Of a stretch of DNA of 64,000 bases, positions 30,641-44,070 are shown one piece after another; within the stretch, counting starts at the first letter, position 1; the number at the start of each line of letters is the position of its first letter. Origin of the DNA: Heliocidaris erythrogramma (taxonomy: Eukaryota; Echinodermata; Echinoidea; Camarodonta; Echinometridae); contig CM046859.1 in NCBI GenBank assembly GCA_025617745.1, positions 25,781,371 to 25,845,370 of the forward strand. The letters run 5' to 3'. Made by a program: the position numbers and the translations under genes. Under the pieces are notes generated by a model. It was given only the letters and a program-made list of their open reading frames with translations, did not search any database and was not told where the DNA came from.

Positions 30641-33600
30641 GGTCAGTTTGATATTGTATTAAAATCATAAAATAGATTTTTATATTTTATAGGGGTCTGT
30701 CATAGATTAAATAATGAGAAAGTGAAGTCGAACACTGCAAATATTTCAAGAACTTAAAGTTTTCACAAAGTGATAAAAATGTAAGTACAGGGGGGGGGGG
30801 GAGGGGTATCGTTTGGTAGTTACAATAATAACAACAGACTTCGCTCCAATGACTATTCGACCCATGTACATCTTTTGTGAAAAAACACGATTAACATTGT
30901 CTTTACAAACAAGGAAGCCGCTGTAATTCGAATAAAAACGAATTTATAGTAATCGCGCCTCAGACACAACTTGAAGAAAATGTGAGATGCATTTGTTATT
31001 AATCAATTTTTTTTAAATCTGGAACGAGTTAAGACTTGAGAGGTTATTTTATAGCAACACATCTTTTTATGTAAATAATATTTACAGTTATGCCTCTTTC
31101 AAGATCTCGTTATAGGCCGTCCGCATTTATCTCCTCATCTCGGAGCTATTTTCGTTGGATTTGAAGTCGGTTAATCCGCAAAACGGATTATCCACTATAG
31201 GAAATGAGACCAAACTGTTCCAATGTCTTTCCGCGCTTGACCTGGAATATCATGGCAGTGTAAATCTTGCAAAAATATAGACACGGCACGGTTTTCTTGT
31301 CACACATATTTTTTAAAGATAAAACTTTTTCTACTTCTGAAATGCATCACAAGATAAAACTTTTCTAATCTAACACTCAGGTGATTATAAAGTCATGCTA
31401 TAGTTTGTTGGGAAGAATGCAGTCATTAGTGAAATTTCTTGTAATCTCTGGTTTACAATATTTTTACCTGCATAATGATATTATTTTGTTACACCTATAC
31501 CATCGGCAACATTTACTTGGCATTAACCATACTCTAATGCCATATCTAAATGTTAAAGGTCATGATCATAGCTTCGTTTCCAAAATTAATATCGCCACCA
31601 ATACCTCTACCGTCACCAATTTACAACACCACTACCGTCATCATTAGTAACACCACTACCATCGCCACCAACGGTGTCGTAGCGTTGGTGCAGCCGTTGG
31701 GGGGGGGGGGGGGGCATCGGTATAATGAAATGCCAATTTACTAGGTCATTGATTAGGGACAGGTTACGGGAGGGGGCTTTTATCGTTTTTTCTTGTCCTC
31801 CCACTCTCTGTGTTCCCTTTCCCCTCTTTCGTCATGAGGACGTGGCCCCGTAGCCATCTGATCGTTAACAATGTTAACCTCACCATCAGCAGCAGCATTT
31901 CAGTGGCCATCACCATCTCCACTGCATGCTACAATCGTTACCACCAGATCTACCCTCAATACCACCCACATGCACTGCACCACCATATTACAATAACCAT
32001 TACCACTAAATTACAGCAATATATCTGTCTTACCCTGATGTTGACCGCTCTTAACCACTCTATCCGGGGGGGGGGGTGGGGCGTATCCAAAATTTATAAG
32101 GGGCACAACAACAACAAAATTCTGACAAGCAGAAAAGAAAAGAAAAAAAGAAAAGAAAAAAGGAGAGAATAAAGAAGGGTTGGTTCTCACCTTTCCACTT
32201 TCCATGTGCCTTTAACCTCAAAACCTTGCCGGGGGGGGGGGGCACATTTTCTTGGTTGTGTACTTAAGGTATGCCAATTGGGTTTTACATTGGGGGGGGG
32301 GGGGCGGCCGGTAGTGCCCCCTAAATGCTACAGTGACTCTACATCTCGCTCATGCATGGGTGCTCTTTCGAATCCGTCACTCCAAAACTTTTTAAAACTT
32401 TTTCGAATGGCCATGAATATGCATGAGCGACGTCGATGACGTCAGTGCATGTCTCATGAGCCGCCACAAAACAAGCGAGGAGTCCACCCGCCTCAAACAC
32501 ATCAACCAATCCAGTCCCCTTACCCCCATCCACAAGCAGATGAAATAGGCCTTAATCATACCCATCCACTTTGGGGACTTCCCCTCTCTCCCTCCCGGAG
32601 GAGATGACATTGTACAAAATCTTCCCCCTATTTATTTTTGAAGGAAGGGGGCCCTCCGATGATATCTCGGTGGCGAATTTATTATGCTTGGGCAACGGTT
32701 TGTGATGATCAAGTCTCGGTGCATGGCAAGAAAAACAAAGTGCCTGTTTCTGAAAGAAGAAAAGGTGATGATTCATGTCATATCGAAGCAGTTTTTCATC
32801 GGGATTGGCTGCCCGGAAAGTTTTCGAGAGGAAGCCAGGTTTTAGCCCTCAGGCAATGTCTGGTTTACTTTTATCTTCCCTCTCCCCCTCTTTAAATCCA
32901 TATCATCCGATAACATGGTTATGATATTACGGAGCAATGCCCTGGACATTGGTACACCTGGGCCTGTTTCCAGTGTAAGCTCAACATTGCCAGTAGATGG
33001 GGGAGGGAACTAGACCTGTAAGGGGGAGAACTTAATTGGGTCCGAGCCAACAAGAATGACAATGTATGGGACCAGGGGAGCAGACAATCGTTCTGGTGGA
33101 TGAACTTTCCCGCGCTTGAACTAGAGTGTCACTTTTGTCTGGTCCGAAGGAAAAATTCAATTAGAGTTTCCGCTTTCGGGTGAGTGGCAGAACGTAAGTC
33201 AGTCAATCATTAAACTGATTTACGAGTTACATTAACCAATCAGAGCCCCGTCTTGGTCAAATGAATGTGGTGAGAGACAAAAACTTTGAAAGAAAATTAC
33301 TTGGGCTAAATCGGGACGTGAAACCAGAATATGATGTTATGCCAGTTATGTGACAGTATCTCCAAATATCTTCTAAATTTTGCAGGAACCAACTTTAATT
33401 TTCTCCAACTTTTTCTGACGGTTGCATTTAAAAAGGGAAATTAGAACATTATATCATACTTTTTGTTTCATTTACACCCGACCCCATGTCATTTTGATTT
33501 ATACCAGTTACAGATAGACCCTACCGTATAATGAATGAATAGGTCGAAATATGAAATCAAATGCGGTGCAGTTCTTTTAATACATCTCTGTACATAAGAA

Positions 33601-34680
33601 AAAAATACGTCAAGTGTAAATGACTCAAAATACAATTTCGTGTTACAAATCAGTGTGACTGATATCAAAATATACATATTGGATATCATTCACACAACAA
33701 CCTAGAATTTGGAAATGGAGGGGTGGGGGTGGGGCGTTTATTTCTTTTGGCTCTTTCTCTTTTTTCATGCAATGAATGATAATAAAACAATGATGAAATT
33801 TCACGTTTTTAAGTCACACGCAGCTTTCCATCTTCAAAAAATTTCGCACTTATCTCTAGTTTTAGAGCCACAATATAAAACGCAACCTCTGAAATTGTTT
33901 TGTTTTGTTTAACGATGAATATTCATGCTACTATCAATGTGGCTGCATTTAGTGTAGCTTATTTTGAAATTAGTTCCCATCTTTCAAGTACATGCCATGA
34001 AAATTACTTTTCATACGATGCTTTCATTGTCATTCTCTCGATTTTTGGATATTTAAATGTGAATTTATCTGTAAAAACGCATCCCATATATAGTAAATGA
34101 CAACATAATACAAAGTCTATGAAAACTGGTCCCTGTATGGACAGTATGGTACATGGCAATTTATATCAAACTATAATGGCGATCATTTTTTGCAACATAA
34201 AACATGCCAAACTAATAATAAAAGAATATATTTTTTTGACATTCGATAAATGATTTTGAGAAGAAAATGCGAAAAAGTATTTCAGAAGGAAATGAGGAAA
34301 ATAAACAACCACAAACAACAAAGCAAAGCAAAACAATAAACAAGCAAACAAATGATGCAATGATGCAACAAAATTTGAAGTGTAAGAATGAAGATTAAAA
34401 AAAAAAACGGTTACACGAGTGTGTTTTCAAGAAGAAACGAGGGGGGGGGGGGAGGGGCTCACAAAGAGGATACACGTTCACACTGGCGGATTTAAGTTGG
34501 GGGCACAACCTTCCCGTGCCCCTGCACACCTTCAGTATACTATATTAACTATTTTTTTTGCCTATGAGATATTTTCTGGAGTCTCCCCCCCCCCCCCCAC
34601 TTTTACAAAAATCATGGTTCTACCCCTGCACGTCCACATCATAACGTCATTCCCCAGGTATGCGCCGGTCGAGTGAAAGG
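30641..34680. other. No gene recognised; GC-richer patch at 32,340-32,900
   Basis: Mostly AT-rich, with G-runs at about 30,790, 31,700, 32,068, 32,231, 32,292, 34,441 and C-run at 34,587. The patch 32,340-32,900 has few stops in several frames and a consensus CRE (TGACGTCA, 32,437-32,444). I cannot support an exon in it. Confidence 0.4.
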
Positions 34681-34758
34681 ATATTAACGGTGACAGGTCC
34701 GGGAAGGACCTAATGTAACATACGTCCTCAATTTGGAAGCTCGACAGTCAGCGCTCAC

Positions 34759-34890
34759 CTGGCCGTGCCTTGACAGAATCCATGCCTTCACGCAGATGCA
34801 GTCATCACACGCCGGTTTACATGCCTCCAGACCGAGACAAACCTCAAAACTTAAAACGCCAAGATAAAAGAACAACAGGGAAGAAACCAT
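34759..34890 (-). CDS. Possible first exon of a secreted cysteine-rich protein
   Basis: Minus-strand ATG at 34,890 opens a textbook signal peptide (MVSSLLFFYLGVLSFEV), then EACKPACDDCICVK, and reaches a strong donor, CAG|GTGAGC, exactly 44 codons on. If the frame is read through the donor it continues VSADCRASKLR before a stop at 34,684, which recalls an LRR N-terminal cap. That likeness is weak. I found no second exon to the left, so this stays a candidate. Confidence 0.3.
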
Positions 34891-34899
34891 TACAAGATG

Positions 34900-37800
34900 G
34901 ACGTTTAAGTCAGAGGAAAGATTGAACCCCCATGAATCATCCTTACTTGGTCAATGTCAGATGGATTAACGCTGTCCAGGCTTAATGAGTTTTTCTGCTC
35001 CAGGATGGAATAAAACTTTGAAAAACGACTTTGTCTCTGTCCTCATTTTTAAGGATGGAAATTAGGTCATTAACCTTGGTCGAAGCTATAGAAGAACAAG
35101 GAGGTATAGATGAATAAGAAGGAATTAAACTTATAATAATGATGATGAAGAAACAGAGTAATAATAAGAATAAGAGAAAGAGAATAAGAACGTGAAAACA
35201 TGAGAGAAAGTAAAAGGAGAGGAAGATCATGTAAAAGAAAATGGAGAAGAGGAAAAATTAGTTTGTAGAACTCTATCAGGTCATCGCTTTAAAATTCCTT
35301 TTTACTTTCTCCCATATTATACACGCGTTTGCATGAGATCTTTATAGACATAGACCGTGTATTATAACTGGAGAGTTATTTGCAAGCTATCTAACGAATG
35401 TAAAAATTTTCCGTTTAATTTTTGTTTTAAATCTCTTTTTTCTGAAATGATGTTATCCTCCTCGTAGTTCATTAAGTATTTCACCGACGTGTTTCAATCA
35501 AATGAATATATGCGTCATGTTCAAAACCATTTTAAATCTGCATTTGACAGATGACTACCTTTTGTGTAGGAGATATAGGCGCATCGGTTAAAAGCTATCG
35601 CCCTGTTAAGTACACATCATGGTTCTTATACAGAAGAACTTTTATAAAATGAGGGGTCGGGGGGGAGGCTGGTAGTCGATAATAACGAATCATAACGGAT
35701 TCCAGTCCAAACTATGATCAGATCTATACACCTGAATTGCATTTCCAGCCTCTCACATCCACATCAGTGATTATTCACTAATCAGAAGAGCCTGTTTATA
35801 AACCCAGTCCTTTCTGAAAGTGAGTGGGTAAGTGTTGAAAGAGGGGGACCCTAAACTCCTTCAGGCCTAAGGTCGTTTTCATTTTTCCGTGTCTGCGTAA
35901 AGTTTGACAAGAAAGTGAAATATCAATGACCTTCTGAATACCGAACTTGAACTGTGTTTCCACGGCAGAATTCCCCGCGATTCTAGTCAACTTGAAAGGA
36001 TTCAAGTTCGTTGTCTAAATGCCCGTTGTACATGGGCGTCAGCTCGACTGCGTTAATCAAACCAGTGCAATTCAATTACTGCATACGCCAGTAATTTAAG
36101 GTAAAGTTTCTACTGTAAGAGGCTGCGTCATTGGATGACGCAATCCTCCGTCGGGCAAATGACGACTCGCGTGCAACAGGCATAACGCCTTTTGGATACG
36201 ATGCGTCATTTTGATTGCGTCAATACCTGCGCTAATGAACCAAGTGAGAGCGATTAGCCCATATGCCAGTACATTGTTTACACTGACCCTACCGGTCACT
36301 GACGCAGTCCACCGTCAGCAAAAATTGACGCCTTGTGTGCAACGGGATATTTCACACCGCGAAATGAAAAGACAGTTCTCTGTCCGCTGTGAGATATCTC
36401 GACGTTCTATTCAAATGATCTCACATCGCATGCACAATTATCACCGTTCAGATCTATCTGACTTAAAACCACGGATAATTTCACAGTGATAACACGCCCT
36501 TAGACCCCTTATTCGCAATCTCCTCTCCCCTTCTCGTTAGTAATATTCTTGTTTTGAAACCGCTTGCACCAGATTTCGTAGGAAAGGAAACTGGGCTATA
36601 GATAAATGAATGAATGGACTTCCAATGACGTGTGCGTCAAGGATGCGGAATTATTCCATTACAGATACAGACGGTCATGATGATGTTGATCTTTGAAAAG
36701 GACATTTGGTAGTTTTGAAAAAAAACATGAAAGATGATGAAAGAAGCTGGATGAACATAGATGCATTGTGACCTAGAAAAGATCAACTTATCTGAGTTAA
36801 TTTCATAATGGTAAAATGGAACCTGTAATGTAATAACCGGTTCTTATGCTGTTTTGTATTAATATTTGTCGTATTACTTTCTAAAGGATGATTGAAATTT
36901 TCTGAAGTAATGATGATTACGTTTTAGTTTTACTAAAAGTATATTTGAAAGCCACTGAGTCAGGTTCATTAAAGAAATCTATATTAATATATATATCACA
37001 ATTAAAGTGTTTGTACATGCTCGTCCTTCATTAATTTTAATATACCAATTTCTAACTTGTTTGGTAATTCAAAGGTAATGTTACAGCGCATAACGATTCA
37101 CTCTTCTGCTTATTTCTTGTTTGAAATGTATGAATCCTACTTTTTTACAGTAAAATGTGGCACATTGAACAAACTTTTAAACTCGTATTAATTTTATCAA
37201 AATAAAGCCAGAACATAATGTCGCTTACATCAGACGTTGCTGTGGTCCATATATGTGTTTGTGATACCAGGGGTCCGTCGCCTATTATCTCTGCCTTGTA
37301 AACAGTGTACATCCACCTAAAACATGATATGAGAAAAAGAAAGGGGCTGATGTTAAGCTTTTAGAGGTGTAAAGTTGTACCTGTCACGTGTCTTGGTGTA
37401 ATTTTGAAACCCAAACGTATTGAAGACTTTGCAGTCCTCCTCTTGTTCACTTATGCACTTTTAGGGATATAATTTCGCACCAACCGGTAGTCGAAGGGCA
37501 ATTACATGTGCACGCCTGAAAGAGCTATTGGAGTTGCATAAGGTTTGTATATAGCACTTAGTATAGTATAGTCCAGTCAGCTCATTCTCAGTGAAGAGGG
37601 GGTGGGGTGGGGTGGGATGGGGTGGAGGGGAGGGCAGCCTCCCCCTTGAACCCCATCTCGTTGGCCTACGTGTATCTTTTCATGTATGTTATATTTCAGT
37701 TTCAGTTTATTGTTTCATATTTCACATTTACAATGTGTTTTTACAGTATAAATGATACAAACAATATAATTGGTACAAACAAGATAAATGGTACAAACAA

Positions 37801-38500
37801 ACATGAGATATATTGTCAGAGAAAATAAAAGAAGGTGAGTACCTCATATCTATACGTTTGCATGCAATATTAATTGAAGAGACTGGGCTAGAATAAAAGT
37901 GAAATATTGAGGATCTTTAGGAGAAAGCTAAGCTTTAAGGACCCCATTGGATCTTTAGGAGAAAGCTAAGCTTTAAGGACCCCATTGGAAATAAGCCATT
38001 TCGGCTTTCATGGGCTATCCTGTCATGGTACCTGGTTATGTTTGTATTGCAATATACCTGACGAATAAAATAAAATCAAATCAAATCTTGTCAGTTATAG
38101 GCTCCACAGAGTAATAAAATCCGTCATAGTCTTTAAAAGTATGAGTATATAAATAGAATTATTGTGTCGCAGTAATCAAAATTCAGATTTCAAATTCAGA
38201 TTCAGATTCAGATTTTATTGACTGTTTCCAATCATATTAACATAATTAACATAATACTGTAGTGCATAACATAAAATGAATATAACAATGATGTTTTTCC
38301 ATAGATATGGGCACAATATCAAATATCAATAAGTAAAAACATATGACGCACAAACAGTTGGGACATGTTTAAAAGCAAAGCTTGTATGTTACGTGTCCAG
38401 AAACTTATATAACTTTAATCACGAGTGGGTCGTTCAATAATATTAAATTCATAAAGCATCATTACGAGAAGCGAGTTATTGATAAGAGAGAATTGATAAA
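34900..38500. other. No gene recognised; small direct repeats
   Basis: AT-rich. Around 36,133-36,180 and 36,298-36,346 an imperfect direct pair shares TGACGCA, CCGTC and TGCAAC in the same order. A tandem duplication lies at 37,911-37,989. Confidence 0.4.
37911..37989 (+). repeat. Perfect tandem duplication of ~39 bp
   Basis: Two copies of GGATCTTTAGGAGAAAGCTA followed by AGCTTTAAGGACCCCATT, head to tail with no visible difference over the shared part. Confidence 0.85.
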
Positions 38501-38720
38501 TGAGTTGAGGTAGAAGGACTATTGCCTCAACCCACAAGAAAAACTAAAAGTGTGAAAGTAAAGTGGAAGTGGAAGACGGTGTGGAAATAAAAGAGAATGA
38601 AGAGGAGGGTGGAGGAAGAAGGAAAATGAAAAATAATGAGTGTGTCTGTGTGTGAGAAAAATGAAGAGCGAAGGCAGGAAAAAGAAGGGGTCAAAGGGAG
38701 TAAAACAGAGTAGAGAGTGG

Positions 38721-38722
38721 GA

Positions 38723-38790
<68 letters not shown>
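38721..38790 (+). repeat. (GA)n microsatellite
   Basis: About 70 bp of nearly pure GA, broken once by GTGAG. Confidence 0.9.
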
Positions 38791-38794
<4 letters not shown>

Positions 38795-38919
38795 TCCTGC
38801 TCGCATTCAAAGAAATAGTATTTGATGGTTTTGTCACTTTCATTACAGCAATAATATAACAATTCACATTTTTAGGTAAGTAGTTCCTGTATACGCCGTG
38901 GCAATTTCTGAAGCATACA

Positions 38920-39057
38920 CCGAAGTGCTGACATGATTTATAGCATTATTTTCAATTTTTACTGATGGCTTAATGCAACACACTACGTAAGAAAGGACGT
39001 ATAAAACAGCAACCACGTATGCACCAATGTAACAGGATTATGATGTCAGCACTTCGG
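38920..39057. mobile_element. Small element with CCGAAGTGCTGACAT inverted ends
   Basis: CCGAAGTGCTGACAT at 38,920-38,934 faces ATGTCAGCACTTCGG at 39,043-39,057, a perfect 15-bp pair around about 108 bp of AT-rich sequence. Confidence 0.6.
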
Positions 39058-39624
39058 CATAAATAAATAGAACATTTTATCAATATGCAGAAAAAAGCCA
39101 TCTCCTAGCACCCAGCGACGGGCCACCACACCCGCCCGCAACGAGCTATATACTGCACCCCAGAAGTCAGAACAGTGGCTACTGATCGAGGCGCAGCAAT
39201 CATAATAAATAAATAGGTGGAGTACGAAAATGGAAAATGGCCTATTAAACAGATTTCTATTTTGTTACTTTGTGAACTTTGACCTATAAAAGACAAGTTT
39301 ACCAAACACCGTTAAACTTCGGGGAAAGAAAGTTAAGCATTATTCTGCCTCCATCAACACGACTGACGTTACACATCTGTTCTCCGTTTAGCCTCTGAAA
39401 GAAAACAGTTTCCCGCGTTTAAAAAGGCGGGAAACAACAGAGATTGATGTCACATCTCAGAGGTAAGGAGATGGTATGTATCATCGGCCTAACCTTTAGA
39501 AACGGGGTAGCAATCAGGAGATACAGAGACGGGACACGTTGATGATAACCATCATCATGTTTGGTTCTAACATGCTACATTGTGACATTCTTGTGTAGCG
39601 TCAACTTAAAGGTAACCTTGAGCT

Positions 39625-39935
39625 CTGCTGATGGAACTGCATTTTGAGAGAAATTGGCTTAAATTATTCTGATTTTTTTGTTTATCAATCAGTAAATGAG
39701 CTGTTTGCAGGCCTTCACAAATCGCAAACATATTTCTGGGCTCCGATAAAGAGATGGTTGCGATCAGTAGCGAGTTCAGGAGCCACCTTTCACTCCTAAG
39801 TCCTGGTAATGGAACTGTATTAATTTTTCAAAACTGGGTAAATAAATGGTATGTTTGCAGGCATCCAACAGTCGCAGACAAGCATGCAAGCCCCGATGCA
39901 CACCTAGTTACGGTCAGTCGCAAGTTACGATCAAA
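39625..39935 (+). repeat. Imperfect direct duplication
   Basis: Two units of about 130-150 bp (from about 39,625 and about 39,805). Both run through TGGAACTG, then TGTTTGCAGGC, CGCA, CCCGAT or TCCGAT, GTTGCGATCAG or GTTACGGTCAG, in the same order. Confidence 0.5.
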
Positions 39936-40735
39936 ATACGACCAATCAAACATCATCTCTTAACAAGAAGTACAACTTACGGCGTGATTTCATTCCCATA
40001 ATAAAATAATTTTGTAAATTCGTCTACATGTATATTTCGTATTATCTGAAAACTGTATTTTCTCCTTTTCACCAAAATTATAACCTCAAACTTCTTGGAA
40101 GAGAACTTGATATTTGAATTAGTACTTTCAGCCCGAGATGTAGTGGTAATTGTTTTAATCATTGATGCAATTATTGAATTCATAATCAAGCACTTTATTA
40201 AACGACAAATAAACAGTAATGTTTCGTTACTAAAATGTACAGATAATTTCACATGGCTATTTTCGCTCTTCACTGCGAATCTTGATCCTATCAGGATGAA
40301 AAATCTTTTTTTATAAGTGGCTGAATGAGTAATTGGATTTAAAAAAAAGGGGCGTTAGAAATCGGCAGATGTCAACTAGCACACCTTTTGTGGTAACTGA
40401 TAGATTTGACTAGATCAGTAAGTTTAACTTAATCTTCTCTACAATAATCATGATTTGGAAGATAGGTAAGGCTAATCCATTCGCGGGTTAGCGGTTAAGA
40501 AGAAATACGTCAACGGATAACCTTCAGAATAGAGAGAGTGAGAGAGAGAGAGACCTTGCTCTACATCGAAGGGAGGGTAGAGATAACGAGTAGAAACGTA
40601 CAGAAATCTTTCTTAATATGACAAAAATACCAAGGACAATATCGTTGAAATCAACGATATCATTTTCCCCATACCCTAACCATTTTTCGACAAATCTAAC
40701 CATGATCAGATGGTCATCGCTATAAGGGGGAGGGA

Positions 40736-40758
40736 GGGGGGGGGGGGGGGGGGGGGGA
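40736..40758 (+). repeat. Poly-G tract (~22 G)
   Basis: One of the longest of more than 20 G or C homopolymers in the window; flanked by GGGAGGGA. Confidence 0.85.
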
Positions 40759-43190
40759 GTGGGACTAAAATTTAAGGGCATCGTTCTCTGCTATTCAAAA
40801 TTGTCGAAAATCGATTGTTTGTTTTCCTAACCACTGTCGGCATACTTGGAGATTGTCATTTGATTATACCTTTTCGCTTGTTTGAAACTTATATTTTGTC
40901 GAATTTGGTCCTATATCCCTCATTTCAAAAGTTCTTACGAAAACTACTTGTTCAACATCTATGGATGTTGTAAAGAAACAAGTAGGCATGTGAAAAAAAA
41001 GAGAAATGTATTAAGTAAATGAATAAGAAAATAAGAAAAAGTAAACAAACAAATGAGCAGTAAGTAAATAAGTAGGCATATAAGTAAACAAACGAGTATG
41101 TATGCCTACTAATTAAATAAGGAGGTAATTAAACAAGTAGGTAAGTAAAGAAACAAGTATGTAATTAAGCAAGCAACTGATTTGACGCATATTATTAAGT
41201 AAAGGGCTAGGTAAAAATCTAGTTTAAATTCATGGTTCACCATTTAAAAAAAAGTGCAGGTGAATAATCTACCAGGGTTGAGCGACCTTCACCTTCCCAT
41301 TTTCGCTGGTCTTTGACTCCTTCTCCCTGGTCATTGACCTTCAATTGGCTCGCAGGTGAGAGGAGGATGAGCGAAGGGAAGATGACGGCATCTTGGTGGA
41401 AGGATGCGAGTTAAGGCATATTGTAACTTCATGGATAAGGTGAGAGGGGTACAGCTTGCGCCATCAAAATGGAATCTGACCCACAACTCGCGTTAGATGG
41501 CTCCGCTAGATAGTTTGCCAAGTGATATTTTTCAAGAGAAAAACATTTGTGCGATGACAAGCTGACGACGTTCATGATGTGGCTTGCAGAACCACTCATG
41601 TGTTGACAAGTACATGTATGAAAACAGAATACAACATAACGCAAGCAGTGTAAAAACGAAAACCGTTAGGGCACGGCTTGTCGACGGCACAGCGCCCTTA
41701 TATTAAATTTTCTCAGAACCAGAAATTGAATCTTATAAATCCATATTTTTACTTCAACTGTTTGAATTATTAGGATTTAGGAAGAACCATATGCTTAACT
41801 GCTAAAATTTGCAAATGCTCTGCAAATGAAATCAAAACATCAAGCACTATCCAAATCGAAACAAAGTGTCCGGCACAGAAGACATTTTTTTAACAGGTGT
41901 GATAACGGTTTAAAATCACGACAAATGCTTATGCATTTTGCATGCCCCAGCCCATATTACATTAAAATTTGAATTACGCATTCATTAAATGGCAAAAACG
42001 ACCCCCTAAATCATTATGTTCATGATACTTAGAAAAAGACGATGACGGACCCGCTATAAAAATCAATCAATTTTGAAAGCTGGAGTTACGAATAACGAAA
42101 GCTAATGAAAAGTTTCTGTGTTTCTGTAATCTGTTTAGCGGATACATAATTATGGTACAGTTTGTTCATAAATTTGGTAGATTTTTTTAATGAGACAGTG
42201 TGTAGTTGAGATTGGTGGGGGTCGGTGAACCCGTTTTAAGAGGAAGAGAGTGCAGGTGAGAACGCGATCCGAGACATACAGGTGAAAATAGATCAAGAGA
42301 TAGGATATAGTTCTAGAAGCAAGTGTAAGCATGCAGACAATCTTTTATTATAGCGGACGGTGAGATGAAATTATATTCAATTACACACTGAGGTTGACGT
42401 CCACATCATAGTTTCTTTAAAAATATTTCAAATAACCGTGGAAGAATTAAAAGAGAGAAAGAGTAGACATTATTCTTCTAAAGCGCATGTTCCTAGTATC
42501 TTGTCATGATGAGCTTCCCATTATTTGCGTGAATTGATTTTTTTCGTTATTGTTGATACATCAGTTTATTGATATTTGAACAATAAAGGAACAGAGGGAA
42601 AACAAATCACATTTTGACATTAAAAGAAGAAAATACACAGCACAAGGGCAACAGATTAGAAATAAAAGCATAGGACCTGACCAGTTTAATGGCCCATGGG
42701 CAGTTGATATAAAAAACAACAACAATTACTTCAAGAAATTATTGATTAGTTCCACCATCAATCATAAAAGTAAATGTTACAGTTCGGTTTAACTTAGTTC
42801 CTTATAATGTCTGCAAAAAAGATATATCTTTGTCGCTCTCCAATGGGGTCGATAAGTGCGAAATCTGCATAGGCTAGACAGCCGTATCATAACACCAGTA
42901 GAATATCAAACTCAATACATTAAAACATGATAACAGTCGTGAATATATAACGTGGCAGGATAACCGATAAAATCTAATAATGAGGTTATTTCAAACGGGA
43001 TCCTAATTACAATTTTGCCACATTGAATCAATGTTCGAAGGATCTACTGATTAAAAGTATTTTGGAGCAAGTACATCACTCAAATTAATATGTCATCCTC
43101 TTACATCGAAATACTTGAAATAACTGCTGCAAAAAAAAAAAAAAAAAAAAAAAAAACGGATATCCAAAATATTAAACTTGTTTCATAAAA

Positions 43191-43263
43191 CGTCGCTGAT
43201 TTCGCGAACCGACGTAGGCTAAAAAATACAGGAGATATAGGGCGGTTCGCGAAATAAGCGACG
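43191..43263. repeat. Hairpin with 20-bp arms
   Basis: CGTCGCTGATTTCGCGAACC pairs with GGTTCGCGAAATAAGCGACG, 19 of 20 positions, around a 33-base loop. It is preceded by TTTCATAAAA, as seen at other fold-back element ends. Confidence 0.7.
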
Positions 43264-43394
43264 AAAAGAGCAGAAAGATTTAAAAACAGAGAACCAAGGG
43301 ATGACTATAATACTGTCAATTTGAAAGATGAGTGAATTTGTTAAACATATAAACTGGATATTGCTAGATAAAACTCTAACATGAGAACATATTG

Positions 43395-44005
43395 CCCGAG
43401 AAAAAAAAAACAAGCAAGGAAGGGATGGAGAATGGGGGAAGAGGACTTAAAAATGGAGATATAGAGCCATGCTAACAGCAAGAGATAAGAGACAGGTGGA
43501 GATAAAAGGGATAAATGATGGGAGAGGGCCGGGTAGAGAAGATGAGAGGGGAAGAAGGAGAGAGATTGAGAGGGGGGGGGGGGGGGGGAGAAAAAGGGGA
43601 AGGGAGAAAAATGGAGAGATAGGGAGAAAAATGGAGAGATAGAGAGAAAGGGAGATAGGGAGAGAGAAAGAGAAAGAGAGAGACGGGGTAGAGAAGATGA
43701 GAGGGGAAGAGGGAGAGAGATTGAGAGAGGGGGAGGGAGAAAAAATGGAGAGATAGAGAGAAAGGGAGATAGGGAGAGAGAAAGAGAAAGAGAGAGAGAG
43801 ACGGGTAGAGAAGATGAGAGGGAAGAAGGAGAGAGATTGAGAGAGGGGAGCGAAAGAGAAAGGGGGAGGGAGAAAAAAAATGGAGAGATAGAGAGAAAGG
43901 GAGATAGGGAGAGAGAAAGAGAAAGAGAGAGAGACGGGTAGAGAAGATGAGAGGGGGAAGAAGGAGAGGGGAAGAGGGAGAGGGAAAAGGAGAAGAGGGA
44001 TAGGA

Positions 44006-44062
<57 letters not shown>

Positions 44063-44070
44063 GGGGGAAG
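43395..44070 (+). repeat. GA-rich minisatellite, polypurine for ~670 bp
   Basis: Several units of about 110-120 bp each run through GAGATTGAGAG, a G-run or GGGAGGGAGAAAAA, ATGGAGAGATAGAGAGAAAG, GGAGATAGGGAGAGAG, and ACGGGTAGAGAAGATGAGAG. The strand is almost purely purine. Long serine/leucine/proline frames on the other strand are artefacts. Confidence 0.85.

Larger units (their letters stand above)
39936..43380. other. No gene recognised; AAGTA-type simple sequence and poly-A
   Basis: 40,985-41,210 is a degenerate AAGTAAACAAA-type simple repeat. An A-run of about 27 lies at 43,130-43,156. Nothing else is recognisable apart from the listed hairpin at 43,191. Confidence 0.4.
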
